From assembly GCA_030837825.1 (NCBI GenBank), contig JAUQYB010000033.1, positions 1-64,000 on the forward strand: a DNA stretch of 64,000 nt, in the 5' to 3' direction. The notes under the pieces were generated by a model. It did no database searches. It was not told where the DNA came from and worked only from the letters and a program-made list of their open reading frames with translations. The DNA is from Albidovulum sp. (lineage in GTDB: Bacteria; Pseudomonadota; Alphaproteobacteria; Rhodobacterales; Rhodobacteraceae). The stretch's first letter is position 1. Each line of letters starts with the position of its first letter. Positions 17,153-24,769 of this stretch are shown here, piece after piece. The translations under genes were made by a program, and so were the position numbers.

Positions 17153-18220
17153 TCACAGGAACAGGTGGCTTTCGGCCGGGTTCCAGGTGACGTGGCAGGC
17201 GCCGTCGGCGGCAAGCCCGGAAATCGCCCCGGCCCCGGCGCGCATCCAGATCTCCTGCCCCCAGCCGGTGCGGAACTGCACGGTCGAGCTGTCGCCCAGG
17301 AAGGTCACGTCCAGAACCCGGACCGGAAGCCCCTCGCCCTGCCCGGCAAGGCGCAGCGACTGCGGCCGCACCATCACCTGCCCGGCCGCCCCCGCTGCCG
17401 CCGCCGACCGGTGCACCCGCAGGTCGGCCACCACCGTTCCGTCGGGGAACACCACCCTGCCCCGTTCGCCGGCGACCTTCGCCTCGGCCACGTCGAGAAA
17501 GCTCGAATCGCCGATGAAGCTGGCGACGAAGCGGGTGGCGGGGTTGTGATAAAGGTCGCGGCCGCTGCCGACCTGCTCGATCCGGCCGTGGTTGAACACC
17601 GCGATCCGGTCCGAGAGCCGCAGCGCCTCTTCCTGGTCGTGGGTGACATAAAGGATGGTCACGCCGGTTTCGCGGTGGATGCGGCGGATTTCAATCTGGA
17701 TTTCCTCGCGCAGCTTCTTGTCCAGCGCCGACAGGGGTTCGTCCATCAACAGCACCGGCGGGTCATAGGCCAGCGCCCGGGCCAGCGCCACGCGCTGCTG
17801 CTGGCCGCCCGACAGGTGGCCCGGCATCCGCTCGCCATAGCCTTCCAGCCGCACCAGCGCCAGCATCCGGTCGACCCGCGCGGCAACCTCGGCCTCGGGG
17901 CGCTTGCGGACCCGCAGCGGGAAGGCGACGTTCTCGCGCACGCTCAGATGCGGAAACAGGGTATAACGCTGGAACACCATGCCGATGTTGCGCTTGTGCG
18001 AGGGCGTCGACAGGATCGAGCCGCCGCGCAGCAGGATGTCGCCCGAGGTCGGTTCATTGAAGCCCGCCAGCGCGTACAGCGTGGTCGACTTGCCCGACCC
18101 GGACGGGCCGAGGAAGGTCAGGAACTCGCCTTCCGGGATTTCCAGCGACACCTCGTCGACCGCGACGACCGAACCGTAGACCTGCCGCAGGCGGCGGATG
18201 GAAAGGAAGCTATCGCTCAT
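17153..18220 (-). CDS. ABC transporter ATPase, PotA-like
   Basis: 355 residues from ATG 18220. Walker A is GPSGSGKST (about 39-47), the signature LSGGQQQRVALARAL (about 136-150) and Walker B VLLMDEP. A C-terminal TOBE domain starts at about residue 280, as in PotA/FbpC ATPases. Its start overlaps the permease stop by 4 bp and it is the last gene of the importer operon. It powers uptake across the inner membrane. The substrate is probably an amine or quaternary ammonium compound, inferred from the family and from co-regulation with the MttB-type enzyme. Confidence 0.9.
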   Translation of the reverse strand: MSDSFLSIRRLRQVYGSVVAVDEVSLEIPEGEFLTFLGPSGSGKSTTLYALAGFNEPTSGDILLRGGSILSTPSHKRNIGMVFQRYTLFPHLSVRENVAFPLRVRKRPEAEVAARVDRMLALVRLEGYGERMPGHLSGGQQQRVALARALAYDPPVLLMDEPLSALDKKLREEIQIEIRRIHRETGVTILYVTHDQEEALRLSDRIAVFNHGRIEQVGSGRDLYHNPATRFVASFIGDSSFLDVAEAKVAGERGRVVFPDGTVVADLRVHRSAAAAGAAGQVMVRPQSLRLAGQGEGLPVRVLDVTFLGDSSTVQFRTGWGQEIWMRAGAGAISGLAADGACHVTWNPAESHLFL

Positions 18221-19017
18221 CGGGAAATCCGTCGTTTGAGAAGCGCGGCCGCGGCCATCACCAGCAGCGTGAAGGCCACGAGGATGGTCGAGGCCGCGGC
18301 GATCACCGGGGTCAGATCTTGGCGCAGGGCGCCCCAGATGCGCACCGGCAGGGTCTGGAGGTCGGGGCTGGCCATGAAGATCGCCACCACCACCTCGTCC
18401 CAGGAAATCAGGAAGGCGAAGATCGCGGCCGAGAACAGGCCGATGCGGATCGCCGGCAGGGTGATCTTCAGCTTGGCCTGCAAGGGCGTGGCGCCGCACA
18501 GGACGGCGGCATCCTCGACCGACTTGTCGAAGCCTTCCAGCGAATTGACGATCGGGATCACCGCGAAGGGAAAGGCAAGCACGGTATGGGCCAGCACGAA
18601 GCCCAGCAGCGTACCGTTCAGCCCGATGCGCAGAAAAAGCGCATAGATCGCCACGGCGAAGACGATCACCGGCAGCACCATCGGCGTCAGGAACAGCGCC
18701 TTCAAGAGGTTGCGCCCGGGAAAGCGGCCGCGCACCAGCGCGAAGCTGGCCATCAGCCCCAGAAGCACCGCCAGCGCCGCCGACAGCAGCCCCACCTTGG
18801 CACTGGTCAGCGCGGCTTCCAGCCAGCGCGGGTCGGCGGCCAGATCGCGATACCAGCGCAGCGTCCAGGCCGGCGGCGGGAACACCAGCCATTGCGACGA
18901 CCCGAAGGACAGCGCGGCGATGAAGACGATCGGCACCAGCAGGAACAGGCAGACGAGAATGGTGATCGCCCAGAGCGCAACCCCGAGCCCGCCAAGCCGG
19001 TGATAGGTCAGCAGCAT
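18217..19017 (-). CDS. ABC transporter permease, PotC-like
   Basis: 266 residues from ATG 19017, overlapping the upstream permease stop in TGATG. About six membrane helices are visible. The inner-membrane permease EAA loop appears as EDAAVLCGATPLQAKLKITLPAI (cytoplasmic ATPase contact, about 180-200). A longer frame upstream is antisense noise inside the other permease gene. It pairs with the PotB-like protein encoded upstream to form the channel. Confidence 0.9.
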   Translation of the reverse strand: MLLTYHRLGGLGVALWAITILVCLFLLVPIVFIAALSFGSSQWLVFPPPAWTLRWYRDLAADPRWLEAALTSAKVGLLSAALAVLLGLMASFALVRGRFPGRNLLKALFLTPMVLPVIVFAVAIYALFLRIGLNGTLLGFVLAHTVLAFPFAVIPIVNSLEGFDKSVEDAAVLCGATPLQAKLKITLPAIRIGLFSAAIFAFLISWDEVVVAIFMASPDLQTLPVRIWGALRQDLTPVIAAASTILVAFTLLVMAAAALLKRRISR

Positions 19018-19853
19018 CAGCGCATCCCCCCGAAGAAGCGGATCTGCACGGCGTAAAGCGCCAGCGTCACCGCCAGCAGCAGGAAGGCCGCCGCCGACCC
19101 AAGCCCCCAGTTCAGCAGCGATTGCACAAGCTGGGCGATCATCTCGGCCAGCATCATGTGCGAGGCGCCGCCCAGAAGCGCCGGGGTGACGAAATAGCCC
19201 AGCGACATGACGAAGACCATCAGCCCGCCGGCCGCCGCCCCCGGGGCCGACAAGGGCAGCAGCACCCGCCGGAACGCCTGCCAGCGCCCGGCGCCGCACA
19301 GCGCCGCCGCTTGCAGGATGGTCGGGTCAAGCGCGCGGATGCTGGCGTAAAGCGGCAGGATGATGAAGGGCAGCATGATATAGGTCATGCCGATGGTCAC
19401 GCCGGTCAGGTTCTTGACCAGCGCCAAGGGCTCGTCGATCAGGCCAAGCCTGATCAGTGTGGTGTTGATGACGCCGGTGCGTTGCAGCAGCACCATCCAG
19501 GCATAGGTGCGCGCCAGAAGGTTGGTCCACATCGACACCAGGATGACGGCCAGCACCAGGTTGGCCAGGCGCTGCGGCATGATCGCCAGAAGCCAGGCGA
19601 CCGGATAGCCCAGGCACAGCGACACCGCCGTGACCAGGGTGGCGACCACGAAAGTGTTGTAGAACACCCGGGCATAGGTCGAGGTGGCGAACAGTTCGGC
19701 ATAGTTCTGAAGGCCGGGCTGCGGTTCAAGCACCGAACGCAGCAAGAGGCTGACCACCGGTATCACGAAGAACAGCGCCAGCAGCGCAAGCGCGGGGGCC
19801 GCCGGGCCCAGGCCCCGCCAGTGCCGCCCGGGCGAAAATGCATCTGTGGCCAT
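19017..19853 (-). CDS. ABC transporter permease, PotB-like
   Basis: 278 residues taking ATG 19853 (MATDAFSPG). A further 16 in-frame codons upstream to 19901 are possible but less protein-like. It has six membrane helices, and the EAA-type loop LQAAALCGAGRWQAFRRVLLPLS is near residue 190. It is the first permease of the operon, separated from the binding-protein gene by a strong hairpin that would set relative expression. Confidence 0.88.
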   Translation of the reverse strand: MATDAFSPGRHWRGLGPAAPALALLALFFVIPVVSLLLRSVLEPQPGLQNYAELFATSTYARVFYNTFVVATLVTAVSLCLGYPVAWLLAIMPQRLANLVLAVILVSMWTNLLARTYAWMVLLQRTGVINTTLIRLGLIDEPLALVKNLTGVTIGMTYIMLPFIILPLYASIRALDPTILQAAALCGAGRWQAFRRVLLPLSAPGAAAGGLMVFVMSLGYFVTPALLGGASHMMLAEMIAQLVQSLLNWGLGSAAAFLLLAVTLALYAVQIRFFGGMR

Positions 19854-19887
19854 GCGGGTCACCGTGACATGTTCGGGGTGGCGGAAG

Positions 19888-19918
19888 GCGCCGGCGGGCA
19901 AAGCGGGCCCGCCGGCGC
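19888..19918 (-). terminator. Intercistronic hairpin between binding-protein and permease genes
   Basis: 12-bp GC-rich arms (GCGCCGGCGGGC / GCCCGCCGGCGC) around a seven-base loop, seven bases after the binding-protein stop in the direction of transcription and without a T-tract. Such hairpins commonly let the binding protein be made in excess over the permeases, either as attenuator or mRNA-stabilising end. Confidence 0.6.
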
Positions 19919-19925
19919 AAGGCCG

Positions 19926-20948
19926 TTACTTGGCCTGCCAGTCGTACCAGCGCTTGGCAATCTCGTCGCGGTGCTCGGCCCAGTAGGCCATGTCGAGGTT
20001 GATCTGCGAGTCGACATGGGCGTCGGGCAGTTCGGCAACCACAGCCGGGTCCATCTCGGCCTTGGAATTGACGTTGACCGGGGCATAGCCGGTGGCCGCG
20101 GCAAGCTTGGCCTGCCCGGTGGCGCTGGTCGCCTCGGCCAGGAACTTCATCGCCGCGTCCTTGTTCTTGGCGCCTTTCGGCACCACCAGCACGTCGGCGG
20201 CGGTCAGGTTCTGGTTCCAGGAAATCCCGACATTGCCGCCTTCCTGCTGGATGGCAAAGATGCGGCCGTTCCAGAAGCTGCCGATCGGCGCCTCGCCCGA
20301 GGCCAGAAGCTGCTGCGATTCCGCGCCGCCGCCCCACCAGATGATGTCGGCCTTGATGGTGTCGAGCTTGGCGAAGGCGCGGTCGAGGTCCAGCGGGTAA
20401 AGCCCGTCCGGCGCCACGCCATCGGCCAGCAGCGCGGCCTCCAGCACGCCCGGTGCCGACCATTTGTAGAAGCTGCGCTTGCCGGGGAACTTCGCGGTGT
20501 CGAACACGTCGGCCCAGCTTGCCGGCTCGTCCTTCAGCGCGTCCTTGTTGTAGCCGATCACGAAGGAATAATAGAAGCTGCCCACCGCGTTGTCGGTGAC
20601 AAAGCGCGGGTCGATCCCGGCGCGGTCGACCACGGCGAAGTCGATCGGCTCCAGCAGGCCCATCTTGGCCGCGGCGATGGCGAAGTCGTATTCGACATCG
20701 ACCACATCCCAGTCGACATTGCCGCTTTCGACCATCGCCTTCAGCTTGCCATAGTCGGTCGGCCCGTCCTGACGCACGTTCACGCCGGTCTTTTCGGTGA
20801 AGGGCGCGGCCCAGGATGCGGCCTGCGCGTCCTGCGTCGTGCCGCCCCAGCTTGTGAACACCATGTCCTGCGCCGAGGCCGCCCCCCCGGTTCCGGCGGC
20901 CATGCCGGCGGCCAGGAGCGTGCCCGTCAGTATCGCTTTCAGTTTCAT
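19926..20948 (-). CDS. Periplasmic binding protein of PotD-like ABC importer
   Basis: 340 residues with a Sec signal peptide (KAILTGTLLAAGMAAGTGGAASAQ, cleavage near residue 26). The mature protein begins DMVFTSWGGTTQDAQA, typical of the spermidine/putrescine-type group. Aromatic residues in the ligand cleft region (IIWWGGG, SFWNGR) would suit a cationic or quaternary amine. It is the first gene of the importer operon. Its promoter carries a shared operator copy 161 bp upstream. The ligand is unassigned. Confidence 0.9.
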   Translation of the reverse strand: MKLKAILTGTLLAAGMAAGTGGAASAQDMVFTSWGGTTQDAQAASWAAPFTEKTGVNVRQDGPTDYGKLKAMVESGNVDWDVVDVEYDFAIAAAKMGLLEPIDFAVVDRAGIDPRFVTDNAVGSFYYSFVIGYNKDALKDEPASWADVFDTAKFPGKRSFYKWSAPGVLEAALLADGVAPDGLYPLDLDRAFAKLDTIKADIIWWGGGAESQQLLASGEAPIGSFWNGRIFAIQQEGGNVGISWNQNLTAADVLVVPKGAKNKDAAMKFLAEATSATGQAKLAAATGYAPVNVNSKAEMDPAVVAELPDAHVDSQINLDMAYWAEHRDEIAKRWYDWQAK

Positions 20949-21108
20949 TTCTCCTCCCTGCTTTCTCGGTGGATCACCGGTTTCTTCAACGTCTCGGCCC
21001 CGTCGCGCTTGTCCCCAGGACCTGCCGGCATGTGTCCCGTCCTTCGGGGGCGGGCTGCCGGGGCGGTACCGCCCCCCGCGCCTCTCCTCTGGCGGCGGGC
21101 AGTCAATT

Positions 21109-21124
21109 CATTTGTATGCTAATG
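21109..21124 (-). promoter_or_regulatory. Shared operator, site C
   Basis: On the minus strand it reads CATTAGCATACAAATG. It lies upstream of the PotD-like binding-protein gene and about 20 bases downstream of a minus-strand TTGACA. Confidence 0.7.
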
Positions 21125-21462
21125 ACACACATTTCCGCGAACCTGTCAACGCCGCGCTTCGGCCCCAAGCCACCGGCCCGCCCCGCGCCTCGGTCCCGCG
21201 AAGGGCGGGGGCTTTCGCGGAACCCGCCTCCCGGCGTGGCGCAGCGGCGGGCCGATGGCCGCCGCGCCATCAGTGCCCGCCTCGCGGCCACGCGCCGCCT
21301 GCCGGGCAGCACCGATTCGCCTGAGGTCTTCGTCGCGCAGCGCGGCCGGAGCGCCGGGGCAGCAGGAAGACGGCCACCGCCGGGGGCATCGGACCGATGT
21401 TGCAGAAGACCCGGTCTGGCAACGAGGACATGGACATCCGGTCGGCCCCCTTCGATCCAATT

Positions 21463-21478
21463 TATTTGTATGCTAATG
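21463..21478 (-). promoter_or_regulatory. Shared operator, site D (marR promoter)
   Basis: The minus strand reads CATTAGCATACAAATA, one mismatch from site C. It sits 102 bp upstream of the marR start, consistent with autoregulation. Confidence 0.65.
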
Positions 21479-21579
21479 GAAGGGCCGGCAAACGCAAGCG
21501 CCGGCTCGGGTCACGTCGGCCCATCGAACGATCCGAATCGGTCCAACGGCCGCCGAGGTGTCTACTGGAGCATTCAGGA

Positions 21580-22041
21580 ATGATCATGCAGCCCGCACCG
21601 CAATCCGAACGCCCCGACGACGCGGCGAAAAAGGCCTATGTCCTCGACGAACAGATCGGCTACCTCCTGCGACTCGTGAACCAGCGGCACGCGCTGATCT
21701 TTCAGGAACACACCGTGCTCGACCTCACTCCTACGCAGTTTTCCGCGATGGTGCGGCTACTGGATGAAGGCGAATGCTCGCAGAACGAACTGGGGCGCCG
21801 CACCGCGATGGACGTGGCAACGATCAAGGGGGTGGTCGACCGGCTGCGGGTGAAGGGGCTCGTCCGCCTGCGACCCGACCCGAATGACCGGCGTCGCACG
21901 ACGATCTCGGTCCCGGGCCCGCACGAGGACCTGCGGGCAACCCTTCACGCGGTCGGGCGCCGGATCACCAGGCAGACGCTCAAGCCGCTGACGCCGGCAG
22001 AACGGCGCACGCTGCTTCGCCTGCTTGCAAAGATGGTCTGA
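21580..22041 (+). CDS. MarR-family transcriptional regulator, likely controller of the regulon
   Basis: 153 residues with the MarR winged helix-turn-helix: TPTQFSAMVRLLDEG (about 47-61), CSQNELGRRTAMDVATIKGVV (about 63-83) and the wing LRPDPNDRRRTTISV (about 93-107). The DxRxxR-type wing is intact. MarR dimers bind palindromes of 16-20 bp, matching the five shared sites, one of which precedes this gene. It is centrally placed between the importer and methyltransferase units. The signal is presumably the substrate or an intermediate. A LuxR-type gene and the GlxA-type gene are alternative or additional controllers. Confidence 0.88.
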   Translation: MIMQPAPQSERPDDAAKKAYVLDEQIGYLLRLVNQRHALIFQEHTVLDLTPTQFSAMVRLLDEGECSQNELGRRTAMDVATIKGVVDRLRVKGLVRLRPDPNDRRRTTISVPGPHEDLRATLHAVGRRITRQTLKPLTPAERRTLLRLLAKMV

Positions 22042-22070
22042 CCGGCACGCGTCAGTGCGCCGGTCAGACC
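22035..22070. terminator. Bidirectional hairpin between convergent marR and mttB-like genes
   Basis: 12-bp perfect arms GGTCTGACCGGC / GCCGGTCAGACC around a 12-base loop; it includes the marR stop and precedes the convergent gene's stop at 22079. It lacks a T-tract. Confidence 0.6.
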
Positions 22071-22078
22071 CCGGGGGG

Positions 22079-23635
22079 TCAGATCACCGAGACGGCGCCA
22101 GCATAGGCCGCGACGATGTGCTGGTCGGCATGCGCGGCCAGCGCGGCGATCTCGCGTTCCTGTTCCTCGCTGAGAAGGCCCTGTTCGGGCGCCGCCGCAA
22201 TCGCCGCCAGCGCGGCATCGCGAGCCTCGTCGAAGGCGGCGCGGCGGCCCGACTTCTCGTAGTCGTCGCGGCCCTGCCGCTTGAACACCCTGGGCGACAA
22301 CTGGTCGCGGCAGGTGGCGATCGTGTGCGCGCTGTCGAGGAAGTGGCCGCCGGTACGGATCTGCATCAGCTCGTCCCAGTTCAGCGCCTCCTTGTCGAGG
22401 CTGGGCTTGCGGATGAAGCGCCGCATCATCGCGCCGACCTCGTTGTCGAGGACCGCCTGCACCGGGCTGAACACTGTGGCGCATTCGAGCTGGCCCACGC
22501 CGCCGAGGATGTCGGCCCCGGCCAGCGCCACGGTCTGCGTCAGCATCGCCCGTTCCGCCATCGACTGGTGGTCGGCGTCCGGCGTGTCCGAGCCCGAGCC
22601 GTAGGTATGCGCCACCACCCCCCAGCCGCGCTTCATGAGCTGGATCGACATGTTCGCGGCCTGGAGCGATTCCACGCAGCTTTGCAGCGCGCTGCCCGTC
22701 CGCATGTCGAGCGTGAACATCAGAGGCGTCGCGATCACCGGAGTGCCGGGCGACAGGATATGCGCCATCACCGTCATGCCGACGATCTCGGCCGCCGACA
22801 TGATCGACATTGCCGGAACCGAAAGCGGCGCCGTGCCGCCCGACGAGGGCAGGCTGCAGGCATGGAGCGGAATCCCGTATTCTCCCGCCTTGATGATGGC
22901 GTGGGTGTCCATGTATTTGAATTCGAGCGGCGTGAACGAGCAGGTGATGCAGCTTGTGATCGGGTTGGCGCGAAGCTTGTCCTCACCGCCCGCCGCGATC
23001 GCCGCGATGCGCATCAGGTAATCCACGTTTTCCCACTGGTAGGGCTGCATCCAGACATGTTTTGGCGTGCGCCCGATCAGGCGGCCATAGCTGTGGATGT
23101 CGGAGGTCACCTCGGGCACGCCGTGCACGAAGGGATGGGCGATGAAGCCGACCTCGTCCAGCGTGTTGGCCACCGCGGCGATCTCGCTGACCGCGGTCAG
23201 GTCCATCTTGCGGTAGCTCGCGTCGCGCGGGTTGACATAGCCATGCCCGCCGGTGCCGGTGCGCATGACGAAGCCGCGGTCGGCGCGCGGCAGGTCGATG
23301 TCGAAGCGCGGCTCCTTGCCGCCCAGCCGCACCGCCTTCGGCGTCGCCGCCATCGCCTCGCGGATCAGTTCGCGCGGCATCCGGATGCGGTTGGCATCGG
23401 TGCCGGGCTTCGCGCCCGCGGCAAGGAAGCGCTTGTACGCCTCGGGGTGCAGGATCGCCACGCCGTAGTCGGCCAGCACATCCTCGACCCGGGCTTTCAT
23501 CCAGGCAACCTCGTCATCGTCGAGGAACCCGAAGGTGGCGCGCCTGAATTCGGGCGGCTCCTGGCGGAAGGCGCTGGCGGGGTGGCTGGCCCGCACGGTG
23601 CGGGTGCGTTTGGGGGTATTCGTCTTGGCTTCCAT
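22079..23635 (-). CDS. MttB-family (trimethylamine-methyltransferase-like) protein, non-pyrrolysine type
   Basis: 518 residues from ATG 23635 behind a good ribosome site (GGGAGG). The whole length matches the MttB superfamily: ATFGFLDDDEV early, HVWMQPYQWENVDYLMRIA mid-protein, and LGGVGQLECATVFSPVQAVLDNE later. No in-frame amber codon interrupts it, so it is the non-Pyl class, whose studied members demethylate glycine betaine, proline betaine or carnitine and pass the methyl to a corrinoid protein. No corrinoid-protein gene is in the window. A shared operator stands upstream. In this context it could demethylate the imported N-methyl compound. Confidence 0.85.
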   Translation of the reverse strand: MEAKTNTPKRTRTVRASHPASAFRQEPPEFRRATFGFLDDDEVAWMKARVEDVLADYGVAILHPEAYKRFLAAGAKPGTDANRIRMPRELIREAMAATPKAVRLGGKEPRFDIDLPRADRGFVMRTGTGGHGYVNPRDASYRKMDLTAVSEIAAVANTLDEVGFIAHPFVHGVPEVTSDIHSYGRLIGRTPKHVWMQPYQWENVDYLMRIAAIAAGGEDKLRANPITSCITCSFTPLEFKYMDTHAIIKAGEYGIPLHACSLPSSGGTAPLSVPAMSIMSAAEIVGMTVMAHILSPGTPVIATPLMFTLDMRTGSALQSCVESLQAANMSIQLMKRGWGVVAHTYGSGSDTPDADHQSMAERAMLTQTVALAGADILGGVGQLECATVFSPVQAVLDNEVGAMMRRFIRKPSLDKEALNWDELMQIRTGGHFLDSAHTIATCRDQLSPRVFKRQGRDDYEKSGRRAAFDEARDAALAAIAAAPEQGLLSEEQEREIAALAAHADQHIVAAYAGAVSVI

Positions 23636-23714
23636 GACTGCCTCCCTGTAAAAAGGATTGCTCATGGCACACACCGATTAGGCTGACTGCCTGCCGACTT
23701 CAGCTCGGAAAGAA

Positions 23715-23730
23715 CGCTAGCATACAAATG
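23715..23730 (+). promoter_or_regulatory. Shared operator, site E (mttB-like promoter)
   Basis: CGCTAGCATACAAATG, 14 of 16 matching site C. It is 80 bp upstream of the MttB-family gene. On the minus strand a TTGACG lies just before it, so the site falls between -35 and -10. Confidence 0.65.
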
Positions 23731-23860
23731 AATTTCGTCAACCGAATCTTTGCCTCCGGCCGTTGACCGACTGGCGCGTCTGGTGGCTGGCCGCGCCTCA
23801 CCCGGTCATCCCGCCTGCGCTGGAGGCCGGCCACCCGAGGGCAGCAACCGCCGGCCTCGC

Positions 23861-24676
23861 TCAACGCGATTCGGCATCGGCCGTCCGGTTCATCGCCAGG
23901 GCAAAGAGTTCTGCCTGAGAAGATATGTTGAGCTTCCGATAGATATGGCGACGATGCACCTTGACCGTTTCGATGCTGATGCCGAGCAGGAGCGACATGG
24001 AGGGCGACGAATTCCCCCTGAGGATCAGATTCGCGATCGCCAGTTCGCGCTGTGTCAGAATACCCTCGCCGCCGATGTTGAGCGTGGGCTCAACGGCGCT
24101 GACGGAGCTGGCCGGGGACTGCGTCGATGGCCCGAGTGCAACATGCCGGCAAACCAGACTGGAAATCAGCGTATTGATCTGTCTGAGAAACCGTACGCCC
24201 GAGGCAGAAAACGCCGAAATCTTCTTGCTTCTGAGCGCCGAGATCACGATCAGGTCGTCGTGGCCGATCCAGCAGAAGATGCACAACTCGTCTGACATGC
24301 CGGTCTGGACATAGTAGGTCCGGTAAAACTCGGAATGGAAAAACCGGTCGGCGGCCAGCTTCCGAAGCAGGTGGATGCCGCCGGGAAGCCGCTTCTGAAA
24401 GGCCAGATAGGTCGGGTCCAGCAGATAGGCCCGCGTGCGGTACTCGCGAAAATCCCCGCGCGAAACGCGGCTGTTGAAATTGCTGAACACCAGCGCCGGC
24501 TCATTTCCTCCGGAATAGCGAAAGACGACGATGCCGTGGTTCTCGAGAATGGCGCTGACGCTTCCGGCCAGCGCATCCCAGAACTGCCCCGTTCCCGAGG
24601 TCAGGGCCGCATCCGCGAGCCCTTTGACCCAGTCCGGGCATTCGTCTTCGGCTTTGGGCAGGGGGTGGTTGGACAT
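23861..24676 (-). CDS. LuxR-family transcriptional regulator
   Basis: 271 residues. The C-terminal LuxR/GerE helix-turn-helix spans about 205-265 (LTQRELAIANLILRGNSSPSMSLLLGISIETVKVHRRHIYRKLNISSQAELF). The N-terminal ~190 residues are a sensor region with many aromatic residues and no receiver phosphorylation site. It lacks the usual acyl-homoserine-lactone pocket signature and no luxI gene is nearby. It could govern the adjacent aminotransferase gene, 93 bp upstream on the same strand, or the neighbouring regulon. Confidence 0.85.
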   Translation of the reverse strand: MSNHPLPKAEDECPDWVKGLADAALTSGTGQFWDALAGSVSAILENHGIVVFRYSGGNEPALVFSNFNSRVSRGDFREYRTRAYLLDPTYLAFQKRLPGGIHLLRKLAADRFFHSEFYRTYYVQTGMSDELCIFCWIGHDDLIVISALRSKKISAFSASGVRFLRQINTLISSLVCRHVALGPSTQSPASSVSAVEPTLNIGGEGILTQRELAIANLILRGNSSPSMSLLLGISIETVKVHRRHIYRKLNISSQAELFALAMNRTADAESR

Positions 24677-24769
24677 TGCCCTTCTTGAACCCGGCGCAAG
24701 ATCCAGCCTGCGTCACGCATCGGCAGGCCGGAAGTCTAGCACGGGCGGCCCGGTCCGCAAGCGCGGGCT

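Larger units (their letters stand above)
20949..21579. other. Divergent control region between importer operon and marR
   Basis: 631 bp with no convincing gene. It holds two operator copies, one facing each unit (21109-21124 and 21463-21478). A minus-strand TTGACA (21149-21144) could serve the importer promoter. The GC-rich middle (about 21150-21440) shows nothing I recognise. Confidence 0.6.

Noticed and set aside
16504..17190. Open frames running through the tandem repeat
   Set aside because: They read the two repeat copies in Pro/Arg/Gly-rich frames on both strands with no independent start or domain.
22079..23635. Pyrrolysine-type MttB with in-frame amber codon
   Set aside because: The frame is continuous without an internal TAG, so it is the non-pyrrolysine class.
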